Shown: positions 1 through 8,135 of the stretch, piece after piece
How positions within the stretch are numbered: the first letter of the stretch is position 1
Layout: every line of letters starts with the position of its first letter
Source of the DNA: a virus
IMG/VR virus record: IMGVR_UViG_3300031997_000577
Coordinates: 1-37,160 of that record
Length of the DNA stretch: 37,160 nt
Strand: one strand, 5' to 3'
Notes under the pieces: model-generated
What the model saw: only the letters and a program-made list of their open reading frames with translations
Told to the model about the DNA's origin: nothing
Databases searched by the model: none
Translations under genes and position numbers: made by a program

Positions 1-106
1 AAACCCCTCCGACTTTAACATAAACAGTTCCCCTATCTTCAACGCTAACTACAAAGCCTTCTTCGACATCTACTTCTTCTAAACTATTAATGAAAAGGTC
101 AGCCAT
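1..106 (-). CDS. Partial CDS, N-terminus of unknown protein downstream of tail fibre
   Basis: The ATG lies at 106-104 and an AGGAGA ribosome binding site sits six bases upstream of it. The frame stays open for 35 codons to the window edge. The product begins MADLFINSLEEVDVEEG and continues with a short beta-like stretch (VVSVEDRGTVYVKVGG). Its position just after a tail fibre gene suggests a tail accessory, fibre chaperone or lysis protein, but I do not recognise the family. The 39-residue ORF upstream ends inside this gene's ribosome binding site, which fits tight operon packing. Confidence 0.7.
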   Translation of the reverse strand, partial: MADLFINSLEEVDVEEGFVVSVEDRGTVYVKVGGV

Positions 107-115
107 AGTAATCTC

Positions 116-235
116 CTATATCTTGAACACCCTACGACCCTTAAATACAACTTCTTGGTGTGCCAAGCAAATGAGAACTATATGCCACGAAAGCCAGAGT
201 ATGAATCCAAAACAACAATAAATTCTTTCAATCAT
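116..235 (-). CDS. Possible 39-residue membrane miniprotein
   Basis: A complete ATG-to-TAG ORF fills the gap between the tail fibre stop and the next gene. It starts MIERIYCCFGFILWL and is hydrophobic from about residue 5 to 25 (Cys, Phe, Ile, Leu, Trp rich), followed by a basic tail (FKGRRVFKI). That layout is one transmembrane segment with a positive cytoplasmic end. Its TAG is part of the TAGGAGA ribosome binding site of the next gene, and its ATG is two bases after the fibre stop. Against it: I see no good ribosome binding site of its own, so it would rely on translational coupling. It could be a small lysis or accessory protein, or chance. Confidence 0.35.
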   Translation of the reverse strand: MIERIYCCFGFILWLSWHIVLICLAHQEVVFKGRRVFKI

Positions 236-237
236 TA

Positions 238-2682
238 TTATACCGGATTCTTATATCTGAATTGAACTAATCCGGCCCCTCCCGGTGCGTTTGTGTAATG
301 AAGTTTAGCAGACCCGCCTCCCCCTCCTCCCGGTGCTCCTCCTGCTACTCCTTCGTGCGATGTACCTCCTCCGCCACCACCCCCATAGGCAGGAGTAAAT
401 CCGTATAATGGCGGAAGATTATTAACACTTGGGTCTCTAGAATTAGTTCCATCTATAAACTTTCCTGCGGAAGACCCCCCATCCAAACCAACAGTTCCCC
501 CATTTCTATAACCATTTCCTCCTGAGTAAGCCACATCAGCATTGACACAACTTCCCGCCGCTCCGCCAACTCCTGCCGCAGAAGGAGAGCCGTCCGTACC
601 CGGAGCCGCAGATAAAATAAGTGTTGGGTCTATTTCTTCTATGCGTACATCGTCGATATATAGATTTACAACACCAATTATTGTTTGTGGATGCCACATA
701 TCAAATATTATCTTGTAATCTGTATAATCTGGATGGGCGTAAAATAATATAGTTGTTTTTACCCACACATCTTCGTCTGGTAGGCCGTTCTCTATTGTAT
801 AAAAGTCCGTAGTCCATCCTTGACTCCAAATACCGTCGCCTTCGGTCCACTGAACAGATACAGTTTCACTTGTATCACAAAGATGTACGCCTATAGGCCA
901 ATCATTTACTGAGTTTTTCTGTCTAGTCCAATAAGATAGTCTATACAAAGAGTTAGGAGTTAAATTAAAACTTTCATCCGAAAAAGCCCCAGTCTTTGAG
1001 TCTTCTGTAAGGTCTACCCTAATACACCTTAATCCTTCGTGGATTATTGAACTCTCTTCATTTATAGTTTCCTCGCCATAACTTATAAGATTCCAATTCG
1101 TAGGAGTATGCTCATCTGTCCAATTCTCAAATCCTCCATCTTCAATTTTTTGATTGGAGACATCTCCTTTGAACACCTCCGTGTGTTCTCCACTGCCCTC
1201 ATTAAGAACACTATAGTAGTAGTCCCCCGGTGATACTGTTATTGTTCTCTGAGCAAATGCTCCCCCGCCCCCGCCTCCGCCGCCATAAGTAGAACCTCCA
1301 GCCCCGCCTTTTCCACCATGTCCCCAAGCCTCAACGATTAGTTCTGTTACTCCCGCAGGAACTGTTATTTCATATAGAACGGTTGTCCAAGATATTTTGG
1401 GTGCAACCATAGCAAACATATATGAATTAGAGTAATAATATTCTTCCCCCTCAATGGTAGAATCAGCATCGTATTCCGCTTCAAGTACCAATGTCAAAGC
1501 ATTATATTTTCTAACGTGAGTAACATCACTATCAGCACTATGAACTATAAGAAAGTATAATGAACCGTTATAGTAAACAAGTCCATATACTCCTACTACT
1601 TCATTCGCTCCGCCAAGATTCAATCTGGTAACATAGGATAAATCCGAACATCTATGAACTTTTAATTGACATCCTAAATCGAACCCACCATCCAACATAT
1701 AAAGATAAGTATTATCAGTAACTATAGCCATAGGCCATATAAACTGATTATCCCCCAAACCGTGGCCTATAACTCTACTAACTAAACTGAGGTCGCTGCA
1801 AAGATATTTGCTCAAGGACTGCGAGTCATTATTGTCATTTGATGTGACATAAAGATGAGTCCCATCAGTGCAAATTCCGTCTGGGTGTATCCAATCAATT
1901 CCTTCTCCCTCGGTCCAAACAAGTGTTTGAGCAACATAGGATAAATCGGACATTGCATACTTAACTATTCTAGAATTAGACCAATCGGCAACATAAACAT
2001 ATGTTCCGTCCGAGCAAATCTGCTGTGTTACCCAAAGAGGCCACGTAATGTCTTCGGGATTTTCGGGGTTTGGAATATAAGCATTACTCTCCGCTATAAT
2101 CTCACCAGTTTCAGCATCTATCTTTGAAACAGAGTCCTTATACCCGACAAACCCATTGTTACTCCCCCACCCAACTGCATAAATGTAACCTTCGTAGTAA
2201 CAGACTCCAGTAAACCAAACTGGAGACTCCCATCCACCGTACCAGAAAGGACTTACCATCATGTAACCTTCTGGAGCAACAGTATCTAAATTATGCCAAC
2301 GCCACGCAAAATCATTGTATGCACCATTAGAGACCATAAGAAACAAATCTTCTATGGGCGTTTGAAACCATATATCACCGTCCTCACCTCCGGAAGGACT
2401 ATCACTACTTATGGTAATTTTATGTTTCCATTCAGGGAGGTCGTTGTCCAACGTAAGTATTTCTCCATTTCTATCTCGCGCAAGACGTTCCCATTTATCT
2501 CCTACAGAACCTCTAACAATATCTCCTTTTGCAACAGTATCATTATCGGTATCGGGGTGAACGGTTCCGTCTAGAAGATTATGGATTCCTACGGGTCCAA
2601 TACTTCCGGCGTTTTTTATCAACTTCTTAAGATTTATAATTGCTCGCGCATACTCGGAAATTTTTACATATCTTTCAGCCAT
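238..2682 (-). CDS. Tail fibre / receptor-binding protein: beta-propeller, Gly-rich domain with inserted carbohydrate-binding-like domain
   Basis: I start this 814-residue protein at the ATG at 2682 because AAAGGAG lies seven bases upstream; the frame is open for 25 more codons without better support. ATGGCTGA overlaps the upstream stop. Residues ~1-60 look like a virion-attachment segment. About 150-410 holds repeated blades (ICSDGTYVYVAD, ICTDGTHLYVTS, IVTDNTYLYMLD), an NHL-like propeller. At ~430 a glycine-rich domain begins (EITVPAGVTELIVEAWG, then a run of eight glycines). It appears interrupted at ~510-680 by a jelly-roll-like stretch (GGFENWT ... LYIDDVRIEE) resembling CBM4/9-type domains, and resumes to the C-terminus with more poly-Gly. 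Such Gly-rich domains occur in phage adhesins. Receptor recognition is the likely role; the exact ligand is unknown. Confidence 0.8.
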   Translation of the reverse strand: MAERYVKISEYARAIINLKKLIKNAGSIGPVGIHNLLDGTVHPDTDNDTVAKGDIVRGSVGDKWERLARDRNGEILTLDNDLPEWKHKITISSDSPSGGEDGDIWFQTPIEDLFLMVSNGAYNDFAWRWHNLDTVAPEGYMMVSPFWYGGWESPVWFTGVCYYEGYIYAVGWGSNNGFVGYKDSVSKIDAETGEIIAESNAYIPNPENPEDITWPLWVTQQICSDGTYVYVADWSNSRIVKYAMSDLSYVAQTLVWTEGEGIDWIHPDGICTDGTHLYVTSNDNNDSQSLSKYLCSDLSLVSRVIGHGLGDNQFIWPMAIVTDNTYLYMLDGGFDLGCQLKVHRCSDLSYVTRLNLGGANEVVGVYGLVYYNGSLYFLIVHSADSDVTHVRKYNALTLVLEAEYDADSTIEGEEYYYSNSYMFAMVAPKISWTTVLYEITVPAGVTELIVEAWGHGGKGGAGGSTYGGGGGGGGAFAQRTITVSPGDYYYSVLNEGSGEHTEVFKGDVSNQKIEDGGFENWTDEHTPTNWNLISYGEETINEESSIIHEGLRCIRVDLTEDSKTGAFSDESFNLTPNSLYRLSYWTRQKNSVNDWPIGVHLCDTSETVSVQWTEGDGIWSQGWTTDFYTIENGLPDEDVWVKTTILFYAHPDYTDYKIIFDMWHPQTIIGVVNLYIDDVRIEEIDPTLILSAAPGTDGSPSAAGVGGAAGSCVNADVAYSGGNGYRNGGTVGLDGGSSAGKFIDGTNSRDPSVNNLPPLYGFTPAYGGGGGGGTSHEGVAGGAPGGGGGGSAKLHYTNAPGGAGLVQFRYKNPV

Positions 2683-3514
2683 GGCACGACTCCTTTGGTA
2701 TAAAAGTTCCGTCTGTCCTAACAACGAATCTTTCAAGAGTAGGGACAGACTGAACAACGATGTAGAATATAGGTGTTTTCACCATCCCTATCCCATGAAG
2801 ACTACTCCATTCCATAGGCATCTGTAAAAGAGAATCTAAAATCATAGACAAGTCCTTATTCTTAATACGGGCTAGATTCATTCGCTCTGTAGACAAAGCG
2901 ATAGTTTCACCACAGTTAAAAGAACAAGGGATGTGAAATCCTATCCTTACTCCAATATAGCGAAGAAGAGGATTTGAGTACGGATGAGATTTTACCAGAA
3001 TGAGATTTTCATTTTCTTCTATCGCGGGGGAGGCTTGCGCCGCTTGCCACATCGGGTCAAAGAACCCTCCAGACCACGACTCGTCAAAAAATTTGCAGCA
3101 GCACTTTGGAAATCCTAACATAACACCCTGACGATAGTTGTCTCCGTTTATAAAGGCATCCTTAAAATCCAAACAATCCTTAATAGTCCTTGCTACAACC
3201 AAACAAACAGACGCGGGTTGTCCACTCCGAGGTTCTTCGTGTTTGTGAGAAAATCCACCAAACGAAACCACTCTTTTCAGCGGAAGAGAAACAAGTCCGT
3301 GTTCTGCCCATCTTGCAGAAGATTCTGGAACTGACTCTTCGCCAATAGTCTGCCACGCGCACAATCTATGCTCGGCAACAACACTATCTACTTCAAGTTC
3401 ATGAACCAAAGCAGAAATTTTATCCAGAGGGTCTTTCCATGTATCCTTAGCCTTTTGAGAAAGCCATATCATTCTTGAAAATGACCCTGTATTAAAGTTC
3501 TCTATAAGGTTCAT
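2675..3514 (-). CDS. DUF483-like Cys-rich protein paired with radical SAM enzyme
   Basis: This 279-residue protein contains LGFPKCCCKFF at about residues 133-143 and HIPCSFNC at about 194-201. That pattern resembles my recollection of the DUF483 family (G[FY]P.CC...F plus a later PC...C), whose function is not established. The clustered cysteines and nearby histidines suggest metal or iron-sulfur binding. Its start overlaps the radical SAM stop as TAATG with GGAGTTTA upstream, so the two are translationally coupled. Its own stop overlaps the tail fibre start. I infer that it works with the radical SAM enzyme, perhaps on a tail protein or peptide. No signal peptide or membrane segment is visible. 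The family link is from memory and moderate. Confidence 0.6.
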   Translation of the reverse strand: MNLIENFNTGSFSRMIWLSQKAKDTWKDPLDKISALVHELEVDSVVAEHRLCAWQTIGEESVPESSARWAEHGLVSLPLKRVVSFGGFSHKHEEPRSGQPASVCLVVARTIKDCLDFKDAFINGDNYRQGVMLGFPKCCCKFFDESWSGGFFDPMWQAAQASPAIEENENLILVKSHPYSNPLLRYIGVRIGFHIPCSFNCGETIALSTERMNLARIKNKDLSMILDSLLQMPMEWSSLHGIGMVKTPIFYIVVQSVPTLERFVVRTDGTFIPKESCHG

Positions 3515-4824
3515 TAAACTCCTGCCTTTACTCTGTCAGTATGGTCCCCATGAGGACAATCTTTGTAAGGAGAAAGAGTAGAATTTAATGATTTTCCATC
3601 CTTAATTGTCTTCAGTTGATTTTCAGTCAACCTTCTATCGGACCTCCAACTACTTTCTCCGGGCATTAAATTTGCCACAGCTACAGCAGGAGAAGGAAAC
3701 AGTTTATTACCAGACAAGGTTAGCATATTAGGAAACAAGCCTATAATTTTATTCTCTATATGACTGAACAGAGTTTTCCAAGCCAGACAAAAACGAGTTT
3801 TGTTTCTCCAGTCATCATCAATTGCCTCTCCCGGACACCCCCCTTTGCATATCATCCAAAACTTACAGTCTTTACATCCTCCAAAAGCTTGAGGAGTTTG
3901 AGCAAGGGCCAGATAACGCTCGCTGGCGTAAGAATCAGCTGCCAGTACCTGAATACCGTCAATCGCCCCTCCACCCTTTAAACAATTACCTAGATTACCT
4001 TCCTCATCGATTGTTGTTTCTGAAGATGTTTTCCATATATCACATTCAGTAAAAACACAGGTTTGTTGCATATGCCCCAGCATTAGGTCAACAACATCCC
4101 GATAAGGCTGCCAATCAAGGGCGGGGTCAGAAAAGCAAGTATCAGAAAGAACAGAAAAAGAATATCCAAGGGAGCCGGAATCAAGTTCTTCGTATGGAAA
4201 TTTTTTCTTGTCGTAGACAACCCCCTCATTTGTTCTAACGCTGGTGCAATTAAATTCATTCTTCAGCCGGAGAAGAAACTTTATGAATTCCGGTAAGGAT
4301 TCTTTTGAGGCATTATACTGCCGCAGAACCGATATTACACTAATAGACAGTCCAGCATCCGAGCATTTTTTCATATTCTGAAGAACAAGCTTTGTTCCTT
4401 CCTCTATTTCATTAACCGGAACAAATCGGCTATTCCACCTACCAAAGTTAAGTTTAGATGTATCTCCATCTAGGCTAAACCCTATATGTGTTTGAAACTG
4501 TTTAAAAATATCAATGTGCTTCTCGGTTAAAAGAAGTCCATTTGTCTGTATCGTAGTTCTTCCCCACAACTCATATGTTGTTTCTAAAATTTTATTAAAA
4601 TCTTCTATTGGAACTAACATAGGTTCCCCGCCATGAAAACAAGGGGTTGCCCTCTTTTTTCTGTCGTTCCTGTCGTCCTTTGATACTTTATTACTTTCTT
4701 CTCTGAGTCTTTTAAGTATTTTATCAATGTCGTACTTTTTAAATCCTACTCTATCTCGTATTTTTGTTTCGTAACACGAACCGCAAAGACCATTACAATT
4801 AAGGATTTTTATATTGTATCCCAT
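3514..4824 (-). CDS. Radical SAM enzyme with SPASM-type C-terminal Cys cluster
   Basis: The 436-residue protein has the radical SAM cluster motif very near its N-terminus, C10-x3-C14-x2-C17 (CNGLCGSC), and a GGEP motif at 65-68. A C-terminal SPASM-like region carries Cys at about 256, 261, 281, 317, 320, 326, 330 and 346 (GGCKDCKFWMICKGGCP). SPASM enzymes usually bind auxiliary [4Fe-4S] clusters and modify peptides or proteins, for example anaerobic sulfatase maturases and RiPP maturases. Here it lies between the tail hub and a Cys-rich DUF483-like partner followed by the tail fibre, so a virion protein or a host molecule may be the substrate. No precursor peptide is evident nearby. AGGG precedes the ATG by about seven bases. 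Confidence 0.88.
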   Translation of the reverse strand: MGYNIKILNCNGLCGSCYETKIRDRVGFKKYDIDKILKRLREESNKVSKDDRNDRKKRATPCFHGGEPMLVPIEDFNKILETTYELWGRTTIQTNGLLLTEKHIDIFKQFQTHIGFSLDGDTSKLNFGRWNSRFVPVNEIEEGTKLVLQNMKKCSDAGLSISVISVLRQYNASKESLPEFIKFLLRLKNEFNCTSVRTNEGVVYDKKKFPYEELDSGSLGYSFSVLSDTCFSDPALDWQPYRDVVDLMLGHMQQTCVFTECDIWKTSSETTIDEEGNLGNCLKGGGAIDGIQVLAADSYASERYLALAQTPQAFGGCKDCKFWMICKGGCPGEAIDDDWRNKTRFCLAWKTLFSHIENKIIGLFPNMLTLSGNKLFPSPAVAVANLMPGESSWRSDRRLTENQLKTIKDGKSLNSTLSPYKDCPHGDHTDRVKAGV

Positions 4825-4833
4825 ATTGCTACC

Positions 4834-7371
4834 CTAGAACTGAGAATCTGCGTGAGACATATCAGTATGAACGTCTGCGTAAGAATCCCCATGTGCGCAG
4901 TCAATATGAGGAGTATCCAAGTGACCAACAATAACCTCCATAATATTTTGGTGTTCCACAAAAATACGAGTTGCTTCATCAGAATAACCACTTGCATCAT
5001 CCCACAGATACCAAATTCCAGTATCTCCATAATCATACCAATTAATAAACGGAGGTTCCGGTGGTCCCATCCAAGTACTAACTTTTTCACCATCCAAATA
5101 ATCATAATGGTCAGGGTGCATAGTATAATCTACATGTTCCAAATGCGCCCAATGCCCTAAATCCGTATGATAATCTGAATAATTATCTGTGTAAGCGTCT
5201 CCGTGGTCCACATCTGCATGGGCAACATCTCCGTGGTCAGCATCAGCATGCTCAACAGAGGATATGTCTGTGTAAACGGCTTCGTGTGAATCTTGGTAGG
5301 CAGTATCGGCATGGTAATTTCCATAAGACTGAGAGTCGTCTACTCCCGAGAAACCAGTACTGGCTGGGGCTAAGTTCTTCTGAAACTCAAGAACGCGATA
5401 AACTGCATCAGCAAGAACGGTTATGTCATTTCCATTAGAGTCCTTTATAGTCTTGGAAATAATAATCTTATCGGATGGAAGAAGATTGAATCCGTCCATC
5501 CCCATAATACCTTCAACGGATTTTGGAGGGACTTTTACCATCGCCAGATAAAAAGTAGCCAAAAGAGTAGCTTCTGTCGGGTCGTAAAGGGCTGTTTCTA
5601 CCGTAAGAACACCCTTTTCCTTATATCGATATTTTACCTTGTCATCAAAAACAGTAACTTTCTTTAGCTCCCCAGTTCCGCAGTTTTTATCATAATTTAA
5701 TATGACAGTATGATATGTTCCATCAGTAGAATACTTTAGGCCAAGTTTTTCTAAATCCTCTTTATAAACTCTGACAGCCCCCTCCATGGCAGAGGTATAG
5801 TATTTAAACGTCCAAACGCCATCCATTCTCGGAATACAATGGAAAACAGCCGATTGCTGGAAGATTCGTATAAGGTCCAAAGCTGGCATCGAAGAATCTA
5901 GATAGAACCCCATCTTTGCTGTCCGAGCCGCATTAAGTGCCAGCAAAGACGAAATATCTATATTTTCATATGGTATTGAGTTAAGAGTATTAAGAATAAA
6001 AAAAACACCATCCCCAAATAGCTCCGACCACGTTCCAGAACTAGAACACTTTACTCCCTTGACATCGCAGGTAACAACAAGGTCGTTGATGTTATTGACT
6101 AAAGTTATTGTTGCGTCAGTAAGATTTACAGAGTAATCCGAAGGAGTTAATAAAACTCCGCCACGGTAAACATTTGTCACTTCCTCTATTGGGTAAGCAG
6201 AAATTTTATATTTGTATATAGACTGGTTGGATTGTACTGCAATTATTCCTTTGCATGTACCAAACGGAATTGGAATAGGAGAGCCATAACTACTTTCCTC
6301 AGTATATTGATATTCGGGAAGTAGAGGGTCAAATGTCGTCAGGGGTATGTCCCTAAGTTCATTGACCCTACTATCAGTGACTTCAAACTCCGCTTGCTCA
6401 TCATTGATAGTAGGATTTCTTACAATCCCTATAAATAAGGTCTCAAAATCGGAATAAGGGGAGCCTTCTTCTGCAACTTTAACGTAGACTGAAGCATTGT
6501 GCCATATTATTGATTCAAATGCCCAGTACAACCAACCATCATTAACAAAAGTCAAAGAGCCAAATTGTATCTGCAAGTCTCCAATATAGTAATCTCCAAC
6601 TCCTTGAGTTATTGTCGGAAATGATTCATCGTTCAGATAAGGAAGATAATAAACTTCATGCAATGATAATGTAGGATTGGCTACGGATTTAGGACTATAA
6701 ATAACCCTATTATCTTTGGGTTGTCTGTTTGTAAAACAAACATTAAATCTTGCTATAATACAATAATCATAAATTCCTCCGGTTTGGGTTGCCGGACTGT
6801 TATTTCCAGACGTATGAATATAAAGAGTTTGATTATTAAAATCAAAGTAGAATGACGAAGCGGTACTTTGACAAGCTCCGATACTAGCAGTCGGAGTGTA
6901 GGATATCAAGGCATATACACCACCCTTAACTGCTCCTTCTTCAACAGCATCTACTTCTCCGTATGTAAATGAACTGAATGGAATTGACCAAGCCCCCGAA
7001 GAATCAACCCAAGATTCTCCTTCTATTTCCCTGCCCGCATGAACTTCAACAATAAATACTCTCCCTATATCGGGTTCCGCCGCCAAGAGCTGAAAAGATG
7101 AGAGTAATCCGGAAGTAAACCCTTTCTCTGATACAATAATGTTGCTTTCTGCAACAGAAAGAAAGTATTCAGGAAGAAGAGTTGAATTTACATCTTGTAC
7201 CACTATTGTGGCAATACGAGTTGGAATAACGATAGTTCCACTACTCAAATTTTTTGATTCAGATATGGTTACTGTGCTAGAAAGCACCGGAACAATAATA
7301 TCAGAGAGAACAAGTGTGCTAGTCTGAGAAACTGATATTATATCAACTACAGATATGTCAATGTCGGGCAT
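4834..7371 (-). CDS. Tail hub / tail tip protein with His-Asp-rich C-terminus
   Basis: This 845-residue protein follows a tail tip protein and precedes tail fibre genes, the usual place of the hub or central tip protein. The middle (~270-660) has many short beta-like segments and stretches such as ALDLIRIFQQSAVFHCIPRMDG, which resemble hub proteins of siphophages; the family call is contextual. The last ~160 residues are unusual: ~684-760 and ~819-845 are crowded with His-Asp pairs such as EHADADHGDVAHADVDHGD and DVHTDMSHADSQF. Such regions could bind divalent metal ions and stabilise a trimeric tip. The start has GAGGTAAGA directly upstream and the previous gene ends in the same place. Confidence 0.72.
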   Translation of the reverse strand: MPDIDISVVDIISVSQTSTLVLSDIIVPVLSSTVTISESKNLSSGTIVIPTRIATIVVQDVNSTLLPEYFLSVAESNIIVSEKGFTSGLLSSFQLLAAEPDIGRVFIVEVHAGREIEGESWVDSSGAWSIPFSSFTYGEVDAVEEGAVKGGVYALISYTPTASIGACQSTASSFYFDFNNQTLYIHTSGNNSPATQTGGIYDYCIIARFNVCFTNRQPKDNRVIYSPKSVANPTLSLHEVYYLPYLNDESFPTITQGVGDYYIGDLQIQFGSLTFVNDGWLYWAFESIIWHNASVYVKVAEEGSPYSDFETLFIGIVRNPTINDEQAEFEVTDSRVNELRDIPLTTFDPLLPEYQYTEESSYGSPIPIPFGTCKGIIAVQSNQSIYKYKISAYPIEEVTNVYRGGVLLTPSDYSVNLTDATITLVNNINDLVVTCDVKGVKCSSSGTWSELFGDGVFFILNTLNSIPYENIDISSLLALNAARTAKMGFYLDSSMPALDLIRIFQQSAVFHCIPRMDGVWTFKYYTSAMEGAVRVYKEDLEKLGLKYSTDGTYHTVILNYDKNCGTGELKKVTVFDDKVKYRYKEKGVLTVETALYDPTEATLLATFYLAMVKVPPKSVEGIMGMDGFNLLPSDKIIISKTIKDSNGNDITVLADAVYRVLEFQKNLAPASTGFSGVDDSQSYGNYHADTAYQDSHEAVYTDISSVEHADADHGDVAHADVDHGDAYTDNYSDYHTDLGHWAHLEHVDYTMHPDHYDYLDGEKVSTWMGPPEPPFINWYDYGDTGIWYLWDDASGYSDEATRIFVEHQNIMEVIVGHLDTPHIDCAHGDSYADVHTDMSHADSQF

Positions 7372-7373
7372 TC

Positions 7374-8135
7374 TTACCTCATTTTTTCAAGGCCGACATC
7401 AAGAGTCCAGTTGTTCCAGTTCACATAGGTCCAATCAAATTTAAAAAATCTTACATAATTAGTAGTGACATACGGGTCTAAGGTATCTTCTGTAAAGAAA
7501 AACCCCTTATGAGTTCCTGCCGAATCAAAAACAAGCTGAAAGTATGGTTTCTCTAGTGGAGTGACGTTGGAGAATTTAAACGATTTAGTCCAATACTTAT
7601 CTTTAACTACAGACGATAATTGTCCGCCCTCGCTGGCCCGGATAGAACTAGGGTCAAGCTGAGGAAGTTGCTCTCCATAATCATAGTTTCTAGTCGGTTC
7701 AAAGTACGGACCAAGATAATTCAGACCAACCTCAATATAGCTATCAGTATTAGAATCGTCGTCTATAAAATGTCTCCAGTATTGATAATAATAATCAGCC
7801 CCTAGAAACTGTATCATAACATCGTTGTTAATTACGGGAAATGTATAATCATAAGAGGGTCCACCCCAAGAATTCGATGCGTTCCCCTGAATCTTTACAA
7901 CCGCAGTTGGACTAAAATTATTGAACTTCGTTATAAAAACCATCACGTTATTGGACGGAAGCGGAGTACCCCTATCACAAATTAAATATTGGTCGCTAAC
8001 TTGTCCTGTTTCTGACCTCCAAGTTCTTGTGAACCAACGGTGCTGAGAATTCGATACAGGAAAATTGGGGTCAGCCGAAGAACCAGTAACCACACTAGGA
8101 ACCCACTGATTATTGTACATAAATCGGCATTTCAT
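7374..8135 (-). CDS. Distal tail-type protein (unrecognised family)
   Basis: A 253-residue protein located directly between the tape measure and the hub, where long-tailed phages encode distal tail or tip adaptor proteins. It is rich in aromatic residues (YYYQYW, RFFKFDWTYVNWNNW) and predicted beta structure, with no membrane segment and no catalytic motif that I can see. Its ATG comes immediately after the tape measure stop (TAAATG). The role as a distal tail protein is inferred from gene order only; a carbohydrate-binding beta-sandwich role in the tip is also possible. Confidence 0.6.
   Translation of the reverse strand: MKCRFMYNNQWVPSVVTGSSADPNFPVSNSQHRWFTRTWRSETGQVSDQYLICDRGTPLPSNNVMVFITKFNNFSPTAVVKIQGNASNSWGGPSYDYTFPVINNDVMIQFLGADYYYQYWRHFIDDDSNTDSYIEVGLNYLGPYFEPTRNYDYGEQLPQLDPSSIRASEGGQLSSVVKDKYWTKSFKFSNVTPLEKPYFQLVFDSAGTHKGFFFTEDTLDPYVTTNYVRFFKFDWTYVNWNNWTLDVGLEKMR

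Noticed and set aside
4809-5105. 98-codon minus-strand frame inside the hub gene C-terminus
   Set aside because: The Ile/Leu-rich translation arises from the His-Asp-coding stretch read in another frame; it has no separate ribosome binding site and overlaps fully.
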